Below are positions 29,479 to 37,989 of a stretch of DNA of 64,000 bases, piece by piece. The stretch is from the NCBI RefSeq assembly GCF_036014215.1, contig NZ_CP107921.1, positions 5,959,501 through 6,023,500 on the forward strand. The letters run 5' to 3'. The position numbers and the translations under genes were made by a program. The stretch's first letter is position 1, and each line of letters begins with the position of its first letter. This DNA is from Streptomyces sp. NBC_00440. GTDB lineage: Bacteria; Actinomycetota; Actinomycetes; Streptomycetales; Streptomycetaceae. The notes below the pieces were generated by a model. That model saw only the letters and a list, made by a program, of their open reading frames with translations. It made no database searches and had not been told where the DNA came from.

Positions 29479-29724
29479 TCAGGTCAGGCGGTAGTAGCGC
29501 CGGCCCGGCCCCCGCTCCGTGGCACGGAACTCCCCGGTGGCGGGACCGGCCTCCTCCAGTCTGTTCAGTACCGGATAGAGCGTCCCGCCCTTGATCTCGC
29601 CGAGTCCGGCGGCGGCGAGCGCCCTGGCGATCTCGTATCCGTAACTCTCGCCGCCGGTGAGGCAGGAGAGGACGAGGAGGTCCAGGACGCCCTTGAGCCA
29701 GCTGGATCTGCGGTCTGCGGCCAT
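29479..29724 (-). CDS. PadR-family regulator, cut short by an in-frame TGA
   Basis: 81 residues: the PadR winged helix (WLKGVLDLLVLSCLTGGESYGYEIARAL, GGTLYPVLNRLEEAG, RRYYRLT). The stop follows RLT directly; past it, the same frame continues AGRKALAEQSASWPEFHAAV, which is what a normal PadR C-terminus looks like, down to about 29404. A single codon change (TGA in place of a Pro- or Glu-type codon) would account for this. The DNA-binding fold is complete but the dimerisation helix is lost, so it may be a decaying gene. PadR genes usually precede a membrane protein gene; here the frame runs instead into the antisense of the secreted-protein gene. Confidence 0.7.
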   Translation of the reverse strand: MAADRRSSWLKGVLDLLVLSCLTGGESYGYEIARALAAAGLGEIKGGTLYPVLNRLEEAGPATGEFRATERGPGRRYYRLT

Positions 29725-29834
29725 ACCGGCAGTGGACCACTGCCCAGGTAGGGGTGCGGTCCAGGTGGGGAAGCCGATTCATGATCGCGTCTCAGATAGT
29801 AGGAAGTCCGAGTAATTGTGCAGACAGGACAGCG

Positions 29835-29860
29835 CGGCTCCTTTAGCTTGAGAGGAGCCG
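29835..29860 (+). other. Hairpin in the leader of the 45-codon gene
   Basis: Arms CGGCTCCT (29835-29842) and AGGAGCCG (29853-29860). A second pair, GCGCCGG and CCGGCGC, brackets 29924-29950. Together they make a folded leader of about 150 bases before the small gene. I do not recognise a riboswitch. Confidence 0.45.
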
Positions 29861-29985
29861 AACGTCTCGCTCGACCCAGCGACTGGCGGTCGTGAGCAGC
29901 GCCTGAAGCAGGTAACCCCTGCGGCGCCGGCTCCCCGCCTCCTCCGGCGCATCGATATCCCCCTTGCTTCAAGGAGTCGATCCCC

Positions 29986-30123
29986 ATGGCCGAGACGACA
30001 GTCCGCCGCGTCCGTCACACCGCCCGCGCAGCACGTTCGGGCGAGTCCGACCGCAAGAACGCGGCAGCCGCCCTCCAGCGCGCACTCGACCGCCGTGACA
30101 ACGGCGGCTCCACCGGGCACTGA
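29986..30123 (+). CDS. Small basic hypothetical protein (45 residues)
   Basis: Begins MAETTVRRVRHTARAARSGE and ends DRRDNGGSTGH. AAGGAG lies eight bases before the ATG and codon choice is normal for the genome. The composition is basic and helical, with Arg spaced along one face. Not recognised. The 160 bases upstream hold two GC-rich hairpins. It is isolated between the PadR gene and the phosphatase, which are both on the other strand. Confidence 0.65.
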   Translation: MAETTVRRVRHTARAARSGESDRKNAAAALQRALDRRDNGGSTGH

Positions 30124-30240
30124 CCTGCCCGCCCTGATCGCTTCGCACACGCGCAACCGCCCCGCGCCGTACGGCACAGGGCGGTCGTGAAGCGGTGGTA
30201 GAGGTGGAAGAGATATCAGGTCACGGCCGGTGGCCCGGGG

Positions 30241-31821
30241 TCAGCGGCCGCGGCGGATCTCGAAGTGGTCGATGCGCTCGCCCGATTCGGCGAGCGCGCT
30301 GACCTTCAGCGCCGCCTGCGGGCCTGCCGTCACCTCCACCGCGAGGAACGAGTAGCCGGTGTACCGCACCCGCGACCACTCCACGGTTTCGGGCGCCTTC
30401 GCACCGCCCTTGACCCAGTGGTAGGTGGGCACGCTCTCCTGCTCGTGGAGGTGTCCCTCGTAGCTGTCGGGCGCCGGGAAGTCGTACAGCGACTTGCCCG
30501 CACCGCCCGCCGTCACATACACGATGCCGTCCCGCGTCGGGTCCGTCCGCTCACCGATCGGGACCTTGCGCGCGACCTTGTTCCGCAGGATCGCGTCCGT
30601 GCGCTCGTACACGTGGTTGTGGCCGTTGATGACCAGGTCCACCTGGTGCTTCTCGAAGAGCGGCACCCACTCCTCGCGCACCCCGCCCTCCGACGCGTGC
30701 GAGTTCGTCGTCGAGAACGCGCAGTGGTGGAAGAAGATCACGACGAAGTCGACGTCGCGGTTCGCGCGCAGCTCGCCCAGGCGCCGGTCGAGCCAGCGGG
30801 TCTGCTTGCCGCCGCTGATGCCGAAGTTGGCGGGGATCTCGTACGAGACGTCGTTGGCGTCCAGCGCCACGACCCCGACGTTGCCGTGCACGAACGAGTA
30901 CACGCCGGGCTGGTTGACCGGGTCGGGGCCGTTGTCCGGCAGCGTCCAGCGGGCGTTCTGGCCGCCGTAGCCGTCGGGGGAGTACCAGGCCTCCATGTCG
31001 TGGTTGCCGGTGGTCACCATCCACGGCACCGTCTTCGCGACGGTCTCCGTCTGCGCCAGGAACTGGTCCCAGGTGCGCGCGTCGTACGTGTCCGTCTCCT
31101 GGCCCGAGCCCGACGGGTCCGCGTAGCAGATGTCACCCGCGTGCAGGTGGAACGCCGGGTTCTGGCCCAGGATCAGCTGGTCGTTGCCGAGTGCGTGGTA
31201 GCTGACGCCCTGGTCGCCGAAGGCCGTGAAGGTGAAGGACTCGGCGCGCGACGGCGCGGTGCGGAAGGTGCCGAGGGTGCCCACGTTGCGGTGGTCGGCC
31301 GGGTCGAACCCGTCGTGCCCGACGCCGTAGTAGTACGTCGTCCCCGCCCGCAGCCGGTCGAGTCCGGCGTGCACGTAGAACTGCTCGGCGGCGGCGATTT
31401 TGCCGCCGTTCAGGCTGGGCGTCGTCAGATGCCGTACCTCGGCGCTGATCTTCCGGCTCAGGTCCGACGGCGAGGTGCCGATCCGGATGTACGGCCGCTT
31501 CACCGCGAACGGGACCTGCCAGGAGACCCGCATCTGCGTCCTGGGGTCGGCGCCGTAGGCGAGGTGCCTGCCGAACGGCGCGACCAGCGAACCGTCGACG
31601 GCCGGCGTCGAATGGGCGGGGCGGTGCGCGGGCGCGGGCGCGGCATACGCGGACTGCGTGCCCAGCGCGGTGCCGGTTCCGGCTACGGTGACCGCGGCAC
31701 CCGCCGCGGTCGTACGGAGCACCCCGCGACGGCTGAGCCGGGTGCGAAGGTACTCGTGCTGCTCGGCCATGCTCATCCGGCCGGCGAGCTTCTCGGGGAT
31801 ACCGAAGCGAGGTGTGTCCAT
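30241..31821 (-). CDS. Tat-exported purple acid phosphatase family protein
   Basis: 526 residues. A twin-arginine signal (SRRGVLRTTAAGAAVTVAGTG, residues ~30-55) is followed by a fibronectin-like domain (TQMRVSWQVPFAVKRPYIRIGTS) and a metallophosphatase domain. All five PAP metal motifs are visible: FGDQG, HAGDICYAD, TTGNHDME, VIFFHHC and NGHNHVYER. Expected to be a secreted phosphatase with a binuclear metal centre, useful in phosphate scavenging. The ATG chosen lies 129 bp before leuB on the other strand and has no good ribosome site; the internal MSMAEQ start is possible. The long antisense frame covering leuB is not coding. Confidence 0.92.
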   Translation of the reverse strand: MDTPRFGIPEKLAGRMSMAEQHEYLRTRLSRRGVLRTTAAGAAVTVAGTGTALGTQSAYAAPAPAHRPAHSTPAVDGSLVAPFGRHLAYGADPRTQMRVSWQVPFAVKRPYIRIGTSPSDLSRKISAEVRHLTTPSLNGGKIAAAEQFYVHAGLDRLRAGTTYYYGVGHDGFDPADHRNVGTLGTFRTAPSRAESFTFTAFGDQGVSYHALGNDQLILGQNPAFHLHAGDICYADPSGSGQETDTYDARTWDQFLAQTETVAKTVPWMVTTGNHDMEAWYSPDGYGGQNARWTLPDNGPDPVNQPGVYSFVHGNVGVVALDANDVSYEIPANFGISGGKQTRWLDRRLGELRANRDVDFVVIFFHHCAFSTTNSHASEGGVREEWVPLFEKHQVDLVINGHNHVYERTDAILRNKVARKVPIGERTDPTRDGIVYVTAGGAGKSLYDFPAPDSYEGHLHEQESVPTYHWVKGGAKAPETVEWSRVRYTGYSFLAVEVTAGPQAALKVSALAESGERIDHFEIRRGR

Positions 31822-31950
31822 GGCCGACAAGGTGCCTGGTCGGCCTGACACGCTCCTGCCGTACGGGTGAACGGCGCCCGTACAGCAGATCACATGTCCG
31901 GATAGTGGACACCACATGTCATCCCCTGGGACGCGCAGTAGGGTGCCGTC

Positions 31951-32991
31951 ATGTCTCGCAGCCTCAATCTCGCAGTGATCCCCGGTGACGGCATCGGCCA
32001 GGAAGTCGTGGCCCAGGGCCTCAAGGTCCTGAACGCGGTCCTTCCTCAGGATGTGAAGCTGGAGACCGAGGAGTACGACCTCGGCGCCCAGCGCTGGCAC
32101 CGCACCGGTGAGACCCTCCCGGACGCCGAACTGGAGTCGCTCAAGCAGCACGACGCGATCCTGCTCGGCGCGATCGGTGACCCCTCGGTGCCGTCGGGCG
32201 TCCTGGAGCGCGGTCTGCTGCTCAAGCTCCGCTTCGCCTTCGACCACTTCGTCAACCTCCGCCCCTCGAAGCTGTTCCCGAACACGGCCACCCCGCTCGC
32301 CGGCCGCCCGGACATCGACTTCATCGTCGTCCGCGAGGGCACCGAGGGTCCGTACACCGGCAACGGCGGCAGCCTCCGCACCGGCACTCCCGCCGAGATC
32401 GCGACCGAGGTCAGCGTGAACACGGCGTACGGTGTCGAGCGGGTCGTCCGTGACGCGTTCGCCCGGGCCCAGGCGCGCCCGCGCAAGAAGCTGACGCTGG
32501 TGCACAAGAACAACGTCCTCGTCTACGCCGGCCACATGTGGAAGAACATCTTCGACAAGGTGGGCCAGGAGTTTCCGGACGTCACCACCGACTACCTGCA
32601 CGTCGACGCCGCGACGATCTTCTTCGTCACGCAGCCCGAGCGCTTCGACGTCATCGTCACCGACAACCTCTTCGGCGACATCCTGACCGACCTCGCCGCT
32701 GCCGTGACCGGCGGCATCGGCCTGGCGGCCTCCGGCAACATCAACCCGACGGGCACCTTCCCGTCGATGTTCGAGCCGGTGCACGGTTCGGCGCCCGACA
32801 TCGCGGGCACCGGCAAGGCCGACCCGACGGCCACGATCCTCTCCGTCGCGCTCCTGCTGCGCCACCTCGGCCACGAGTCCGAGGCCGCCCGCATCGAGGA
32901 CGCGGTCTCCGCGGACCTCGCGGAGCGCGGTACGGAGTCGCGTACGACCGACCAGATCGGCGACGCGCTCGCGGTACGAGTAGCGGGCTGA
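31951..32991 (+). CDS. leuB: 3-isopropylmalate dehydrogenase
   Basis: Third step of leucine synthesis: oxidative decarboxylation of 3-isopropylmalate to 2-oxoisocaproate with NAD. 346 residues. Motifs: [12 protein letters not shown] at the N-terminus, [15 protein letters not shown] with the substrate Arg, [14 protein letters not shown] with the catalytic Lys, [12 protein letters not shown] with metal-binding Asp residues and [20 protein letters not shown] for NAD. The sequence is of the actinobacterial short form. It is monocistronic, ending in a strong rho-independent terminator. Confidence 0.96.
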   Translation: MSRSLNLAVIPGDGIGQEVVAQGLKVLNAVLPQDVKLETEEYDLGAQRWHRTGETLPDAELESLKQHDAILLGAIGDPSVPSGVLERGLLLKLRFAFDHFVNLRPSKLFPNTATPLAGRPDIDFIVVREGTEGPYTGNGGSLRTGTPAEIATEVSVNTAYGVERVVRDAFARAQARPRKKLTLVHKNNVLVYAGHMWKNIFDKVGQEFPDVTTDYLHVDAATIFFVTQPERFDVIVTDNLFGDILTDLAAAVTGGIGLAASGNINPTGTFPSMFEPVHGSAPDIAGTGKADPTATILSVALLLRHLGHESEAARIEDAVSADLAERGTESRTTDQIGDALAVRVAG

Positions 32992-33008
32992 CCCGTCGAC
33001 TGATACAC

Positions 33009-33049
33009 CACAGCCGCCGGGTCTCCCAGACACCCGGCGGCTGTGTTTT
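33009..33049 (+). terminator. Rho-independent terminator of leuB
   Basis: Perfect 14-bp arms CACAGCCGCCGGGT (33009-33022) and ACCCGGCGGCTGTG (33032-33045), nine-base loop, then TTTT. Confidence 0.92.
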
Positions 33050-33219
33050 GCGGTCCCCGGGTGCGACCATCGAATCCTGGACCGCATTCATGCCTTTCAT
33101 CCGCGGCCACCCACGAGCGATAATCGGACGTGGGGCCGCGGTATGTGGGGAAGCTCGGACGTCCTAGTAGTGGCGTGAGCGCGGTCCGTCACAAACAACC
33201 GGTGAAGGACATACCACTC

Positions 33220-34326
33220 ATGACGACGCTCCCGATCGAGCTCAAGCCCTCTTCCAACCCGTTGTCCGACGCGGAGCGGGAGGCGCTGCTGGCCCATCCC
33301 GGATTCGGCCGCCATTTCACCGACCACATGGTGACCATCAAGTGGACGGAAGGGCGCGGCTGGCACGACGCGCAGCTCGTTCCGTACGCGCCGCTCTCCC
33401 TGGACCCGGCGAACATGACCCTGCACTACGGTCAGGAGATCTTCGAGGGGCTCAAGGCGTACCGCCAGCCCGACGGATCGGTCGCGACCTTCCGCCCGGA
33501 GGCCAACGCCAAGCGCTTCCAGCTCTCCGCCCGCCGCCTCGCCATGGCAGAGCTGCCGGTCGAGACCTTCCTCGACGCGTGTGACGCGCTGGTCCAGCAG
33601 GACAAGGCATGGGTTCCGGCGCACGGCGGTGAAGAGTCCCTCTACCTGCGCCCGTTCATGATCGCCACTGAGGTCGGTCTGGGTGTGAAGCCCGCCAACG
33701 AGTACCTCTTCATCGTGATCGCCTCGCCGGCCGGCGCCTACTTCGAGGGCGGCGTCAAGCCGGTCTCGATCTGGCTGTCCGAGGACCGGGTGCGCGCCGT
33801 GCCCGGCGGCATGGGCGAGGCCAAGACCGGCGGAAACTACGCCGCGTCCCTGCTGGCCCAGGCCGAGGCCGCCGCCCGGGGCTGTGACCAGGTCGCCTAC
33901 CTCGACGCCGTCGAGCACAAGTGGGTCGAGGAGCTGGGCGGCATGAACCTGTGCTTCGTGTACGGGGGCGGGGACGGCCGCAAGCCGAAGATCGTCACGC
34001 CGAAGCTCACCGGTTCTCTCCTTGCGGGTGTCACCCGCGACTCGCTGCTGTCCGTCGCCCGCGACCTCGGCTACGAAGCGGAGGAGAGCCGGGTCTCCAT
34101 CGACCAGTGGCGCCGTGACACGGAGAACGGCTCGCTCACCGAGGTCTTCGCCTGCGGCACGGCGGCGATCATCACACCCGTCGGCACGGTGAAGTCGGCC
34201 GACGGCGAGTGGAAGCAGGGGAACGGTACGCCCGGCGAGGTCACGCTGGCGCTCCGGGCCGCGCTGCTGGACATCCAGCGGGGGATCGGCGAGGACAAGC
34301 ACGGGTGGATGCACCCGCTGGGCTGA
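33220..34326 (+). CDS. ilvE: Branched-chain amino acid aminotransferase
   Basis: Last step for valine, leucine and isoleucine: PLP-dependent transamination of the 2-oxo acids with glutamate. 368 residues, fold type IV. The PLP Lys is in [31 protein letters not shown] and [15 protein letters not shown] are other family hallmarks. The start ATG (M-T-T-L-P-I-E-L) is preceded by GAAGGAC; upstream in-frame starts would cross the leuB terminator region. It is separated from leuB by 228 bp and is probably transcribed alone. Confidence 0.96.
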   Translation: MTTLPIELKPSSNPLSDAEREALLAHPGFGRHFTDHMVTIKWTEGRGWHDAQLVPYAPLSLDPANMTLHYGQEIFEGLKAYRQPDGSVATFRPEANAKRFQLSARRLAMAELPVETFLDACDALVQQDKAWVPAHGGEESLYLRPFMIATEVGLGVKPANEYLFIVIASPAGAYFEGGVKPVSIWLSEDRVRAVPGGMGEAKTGGNYAASLLAQAEAAARGCDQVAYLDAVEHKWVEELGGMNLCFVYGGGDGRKPKIVTPKLTGSLLAGVTRDSLLSVARDLGYEAEESRVSIDQWRRDTENGSLTEVFACGTAAIITPVGTVKSADGEWKQGNGTPGEVTLALRAALLDIQRGIGEDKHGWMHPLG

Positions 34327-34340
34327 CCGGCCCGGCTGTC

Positions 34341-34403
34341 CTCCCGGGGCTCCGCCCCGGACCCCGCTCCTCGAACTCCCCCAGCTACCGCTGGGAGGTG
34401 CCC
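34341..34403. repeat. Dispersed Streptomyces intergenic repeat element
   Basis: Contains CGGGGCTCCGCCCCGGACCC and CCCAGCTACCGCTGGGAGGT, two palindromic modules that I know to be scattered between genes in many Streptomyces genomes. It follows ilvE by 15 bp and is joined to the terminator next to it. Confidence 0.6.
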
Positions 34404-34438
34404 CCGGAGGGGCTTGGAAGCAGAACAAGCCCCTCCGG
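34404..34438. terminator. Bidirectional terminator between ilvE and the amidase gene
   Basis: Perfect 12-bp arms CCGGAGGGGCTT (34404-34415) and AAGCCCCTCCGG (34427-34438) with an 11-base loop, placed between convergent genes. Confidence 0.85.
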
Positions 34439-34454
34439 CGACCGACGGCTGAGG

Positions 34455-35666
34455 TCACCCCTCGCCGAGCGCCGTCTCGATCAACGCGCCCCAGGCCAGC
34501 ACCCGTTCGTCGTCCCCCGCCGCTCCCACGCACTGGAGCCCCAGCGGCAGCCCGTTCCCCGCGTGTCCCGCCGGGAGCGTCAGGGACGGCAGCCCCGCGT
34601 TGCTCCAGGGGAGGCACATGACAGAGCTGCCCGTCGTGGTCAGTCCCACGGGGGCCGGGCCGGTCGCCGACGGTGTGATCCACAGGTCGGTGCCGGCCAT
34701 CGCCGCGGCCATCCGGTCCCGGAACGCGACCCGCTCCCGCTGTGCCCGGACGTACTCCACCTCCGTGATGCCCTGGCCCTCCCGGATCGCGCGTACCGTC
34801 TCGGGCCGGTAGAGCGCGCCGTACTCGGCGAACCACTCGGCATGAGTGCGGGCCACCTCGTAACGGTTCATCGTGAAGAGCTGGGCCCTGACCTGCTCGA
34901 AGTCGGCCATCACCGGGATGCGCCGCACGGTGAACCCGGCCGCGAGCAGCCGCTCCACCCGGGTCGCGAAGACATCGAGTGCCTCCGGTTCCGCGCACTC
35001 CAGATACGGGCCTTCGGGGACCGCGAGCACCGGCAGGCCGGGCGGCCGGTGGTCCGCGCCCGTGGGCGGCTCGTACGGGTGCCAGTTGTCGCAGACCGCC
35101 GCGAGCGCGGGCACCAGCCCTGCCACGTCCGCCGCGAAGAGGCCGAGGGTGTCGAAGCTCGGGGCGTTCGGGATGACGCCGTCCACCGGGATGCGCCCGT
35201 ACGTCGGCTTGAAGGCGGCCACCCCGCAGTAGGCCGCCGGGCGGATCATCGAGCCGACCGTCTGGGTGCCCACGGCCAGCGGGACCATCCCGGCCGCGAC
35301 CGCCGCCGCCGAGCCGCTGCTCGATCCGCCGGGTGTGTGCGCGAGGTTGCGCGGGTTACGGGTCGGTCCCGGGGCCAGGACCGCGAACTCGGCCGTCACC
35401 GTCTTGCCCGCGATCACCGCTCCCGCCGCGCGCAGCCGGTCGACAACGGTGGCCGGCCGCCCGGCCAGGGCTTCGGGCGGGAGGGCCGAACCCGCCCCGG
35501 TGGGCAGGGTGTCGACGTGGATGATGTCCTTGATGCCGACCGGGACGCCGAAGAGGGGCGGCCGGTGCGCGGGGTCGGGCCAGCGGGCTGTGACTGCCGC
35601 CGTCTCGGCCGCGATACGTGCGGTGCGGCCCGGTTCGGGGACGAAAGCCTGTATCTCACGCTCCAT
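34455..35666 (-). CDS. Amidase-signature family hydrolase
   Basis: 403 residues. The Ser-cisSer-Lys triad is present: Lys in VGIKDIIHVDTLPTGAGSA, cis-Ser in TPGGSSSGSAAAVAAG and nucleophile Ser in QTVGSMIRPAAYCGV, where the usual GSxRxPA has one residue rearranged (GSMIRPA). The N-terminal helix of longer amidases is reduced. Start ATG at M-E-R-E-I-Q, 11 bp after the NCS1 permease gene, so they form one operon. With a urease and permease next to it, a urea-derivative substrate (allophanate, biuret or ureido compound) is a reasonable guess; the sequence does not fix it. Confidence 0.88.
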   Translation of the reverse strand: MEREIQAFVPEPGRTARIAAETAAVTARWPDPAHRPPLFGVPVGIKDIIHVDTLPTGAGSALPPEALAGRPATVVDRLRAAGAVIAGKTVTAEFAVLAPGPTRNPRNLAHTPGGSSSGSAAAVAAGMVPLAVGTQTVGSMIRPAAYCGVAAFKPTYGRIPVDGVIPNAPSFDTLGLFAADVAGLVPALAAVCDNWHPYEPPTGADHRPPGLPVLAVPEGPYLECAEPEALDVFATRVERLLAAGFTVRRIPVMADFEQVRAQLFTMNRYEVARTHAEWFAEYGALYRPETVRAIREGQGITEVEYVRAQRERVAFRDRMAAAMAGTDLWITPSATGPAPVGLTTTGSSVMCLPWSNAGLPSLTLPAGHAGNGLPLGLQCVGAAGDDERVLAWGALIETALGEG

Positions 35667-35677
35667 GGGCCATGACG

Positions 35678-37126
35678 CTACAACTCCGCGAGCGCTCCGG
35701 CAGGGGTCTCGGAAGGGTCCGCCGGGGCCGCCGCCGGACTGCCGGCCGTGGCGGTGCGCCGGGTGAGGGCGGCGTAGACCAGCCCGCCGATCGCACCGGA
35801 GAAGAGGAAGCTGCAGTCCACCCCGCCGGTGAGGTGCAGCAGGGGGCCCTCGTAGAACGGTGTGGAGACCGCGCACAGGCCCACGGCCGCGCCGGCCGCC
35901 CAGGCCACCGACGCCCGGACGTTCCAGCCGGAGCGGTACCAGTAGACCCCGCCCCTGGACCGGCGGTTGAAGACCTGGAGGGCCTCCGAGTCGTACTGGC
36001 CGCGGCACCGGACGTAGCCGATGACGGTGATCACCGCCCAGGGCGTGCCGATCGCCGTGAGCAGCAGTACGAACGAGGTCATCGCCGACTGGGCGTTCCA
36101 GGCGAAGTGGCCGACGAAGACGAAGAGGGTGGCGACACCGGCCACCACCAGGGTCGCCCGCGCACGGGTGGCGCGCGGCAGGATCGCGTCCAGGTCCAGG
36201 CCCATCGAGTACAGCATGAGACCGGCGTTGCCGACCGACCCCGCGGACGCCGCGAGCAGCAGCGGGATCAGGTACCAGCCGGGCGACGCGGTGACGAGCG
36301 GCCCCGCGAAGTCGACGGCCGAGCGGGCGGCGAGTGCGGTGTACGTGCCGAAGAGCTGGGGGACGAGCAGCCCGAGTATCAGGCCGAAACAGGTGGCGGT
36401 CAGGACGGCGCGCGAGGTGTGGCGGCGTGGCGAGACATAGCGGGTGTAGTCGCCGAGGAGGGTGATGAAGGCGATGGGGCCGCTGAGCCCGGCGGCGACG
36501 GCCGAGAGGAACCAGGTGGGCCAGAAGGAGCCGAGCAGATACCCGGTGTGGGGGGCGGCCGCGGTGGTGAAGTGGGGGGCGTACGCGAAGAGCCCCAGCA
36601 CCAGCAGGAGTGTCATACCGATGGCGAGCGCCTTGCTGAGGCGCAGCAGGATCCGGTACCCGTACACCGCGCCGGTGACGGTGAGGGCGGCGAGCAGCGC
36701 GTAGACGATGGCGTGCATCAGGCCGTTGTCCGGCAGTCCGGTCAGCCGGGACAGGGTCCCGATCATCACGTCGCCGCCGGTCCAGAGAGTCAGCGACGTA
36801 TAACCGAGCGAGAGCAGCAGTCCGACGATCGAGCCGATGAGCCGGCCGCGTACGCCGAACTGGGCGCCGCTCGATGTGGAGAGGTTGGTGCCGGTCCGCA
36901 GGGAGACCAGGGCGAGTGGTGCGGTGAGGAGCGTTCCGACGATGGTGCCGGAGACGACAGAGGTGACGGCCGGCCACAGGCCGAGGCCGAAGGAGACCGG
37001 CAACCACCCGAAGATGATCACGCCCAGGCAGAGGTTGGACCCCAGCAGGATGCTGATGAGATCGCGCGGGCCGCTGGTTCGCTCCGCGTCCGGGATGGTG
37101 TCGACTCCGCGCTGTTCGATCGGCAC
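35678..37126 (-). CDS. NCS1-family purine/cytosine/allantoin-type permease
   Basis: 482 residues, about 12 membrane helices. Family features: GSNLCLGVIIFGWLP in TM1, GAQFGVRGRLIGS, FLSAVAAGLSGPIAFITLLGDYTRYVSPRR (NCS1 signature around TM6) and YDSEALQVFNRR in the late cytoplasmic loop. Start chosen at the GTG (V-P-I-E-Q-R-G) because GGAGAGG lies six bases upstream; an in-frame ATG 66 bp further upstream lies in the AT-rich divergent promoter. Imports a nucleobase, hydantoin or allantoin-like compound. Forms an operon with the amidase and is divergent from ureAB. Confidence 0.9.
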   Translation of the reverse strand: MPIEQRGVDTIPDAERTSGPRDLISILLGSNLCLGVIIFGWLPVSFGLGLWPAVTSVVSGTIVGTLLTAPLALVSLRTGTNLSTSSGAQFGVRGRLIGSIVGLLLSLGYTSLTLWTGGDVMIGTLSRLTGLPDNGLMHAIVYALLAALTVTGAVYGYRILLRLSKALAIGMTLLLVLGLFAYAPHFTTAAAPHTGYLLGSFWPTWFLSAVAAGLSGPIAFITLLGDYTRYVSPRRHTSRAVLTATCFGLILGLLVPQLFGTYTALAARSAVDFAGPLVTASPGWYLIPLLLAASAGSVGNAGLMLYSMGLDLDAILPRATRARATLVVAGVATLFVFVGHFAWNAQSAMTSFVLLLTAIGTPWAVITVIGYVRCRGQYDSEALQVFNRRSRGGVYWYRSGWNVRASVAWAAGAAVGLCAVSTPFYEGPLLHLTGGVDCSFLFSGAIGGLVYAALTRRTATAGSPAAAPADPSETPAGALAEL

Positions 37127-37183
37127 GAGGTACCTCTCCGCTCGTCTGTTTGAGTGCCGCTCAATCTGATGCCTTCCGGTTTG

Positions 37184-37258
37184 GCATGTCAATGGTTTCT
37201 GTTCTTTCTATAACCGTTGTTTGAAGTTAGAGTGACGTTCTAAACAATGATCAATGTT
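37184..37258. promoter_or_regulatory. AT-rich divergent control region of permease and urease genes
   Basis: Markedly AT-rich for this genome. Near its right edge AACAATGATCAATGTT (37243-37258) is a palindrome with one symmetric mismatch pair. Nearby GTTAT and AGAAAC-like blocks on the minus strand loosely recall GlnR sites but do not match well. Confidence 0.4.
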
Positions 37259-37287
37259 CACTGGACGATCGATGGAAGCGAGTGGGC

Positions 37288-37989
37288 GTGAGACTGACCC
37301 CGACAGAGCGCGACCGGCTGCTGCTGTTCGGCGCCGCGGAACTGGCGCGGGCGCGCCGGGCACGCGGGCTGCTGCTCAATGTCCCCGAGGCGACCGCGCT
37401 GATCGCCGACACCGTCTGTGAGGCGGCCCGTGACGGGCGGCGCCTCGCCGAGGCGATCGAGGCGGCGCGCGCGGTGCTCGGCCCCGGCGATGTGCTGCCC
37501 GGTGTCGCCGATGTCGTCGCCGAGGTGAACGTCGAGGCCGTCTTCGACGACGGATCGCGGCTCGCCGTGGTGACCGACCCCATCGGCGGCGGCTCGCTCG
37601 GCGATGACGCGCCCGGCGCCGTGCTGTCCGGTCCGGGCTACCAGGACCCCGTCCCCGAGGTGACGCTGACCGTGCGCAACACCGCGTCCGTGCCGGTCAG
37701 CGTCACCTCGCACTTCCACTTCTTCGAGGCCAACCCCCGGCTGGACTTCGACCGCGCCGCCGCCTACGGAATGCGGTTGTGCGTACCCGCGGGCTCGTCC
37801 GTGCGGTTCGGACCCGGCGAGAGCGCCGATGTGGAGCTGATCGCGATCGGCGGCGACCGGATCGCGATCGGGTTCGCGGGTCTCGTCGACGGGCCGCTGG
37901 ACGCGGACGGCGCGAAGGAAGAGGCCCTGCGCCGCGCGGTGGCCTGCGGATATCTGGGAGCCGGACGACTGGAGCCGAACGATGAGTGA
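37288..37989 (+). CDS. ureAB: Urease fused gamma-beta subunit (UreAB)
   Basis: 233 residues. Residues 1-100 are urease gamma (RLTPTERDRLLLFGAAELARARRARGLLLNVPEATALI) and ~105-233 are beta (GPGYQDPVPEVTLTVRNTASVPVSVTSHFHFFEANPRLDFDR). The fusion occurs in actinobacterial ureases of this second type. GTG start gives the canonical R-L-T-P-T-E N-terminus; another GTG lies six bases upstream. It overlaps ureC by 8 bp. Unlike the classical operon, no ureE, F, G or D gene follows. Confidence 0.92.
   Translation: MRLTPTERDRLLLFGAAELARARRARGLLLNVPEATALIADTVCEAARDGRRLAEAIEAARAVLGPGDVLPGVADVVAEVNVEAVFDDGSRLAVVTDPIGGGSLGDDAPGAVLSGPGYQDPVPEVTLTVRNTASVPVSVTSHFHFFEANPRLDFDRAAAYGMRLCVPAGSSVRFGPGESADVELIAIGGDRIAIGFAGLVDGPLDADGAKEEALRRAVACGYLGAGRLEPNDE

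Noticed and set aside
30241..33087. Minus-strand frame of 948 codons over leuB and the phosphatase
   Set aside because: Only the part from 31821 down is coding (Tat signal and PAP motifs); the rest is antisense to leuB.
34455..37007. Minus-strand frame of 850 codons joining amidase and permease region
   Set aside because: The permease is encoded in another frame with clear membrane helices; only the amidase part is real, so this is not a fusion.
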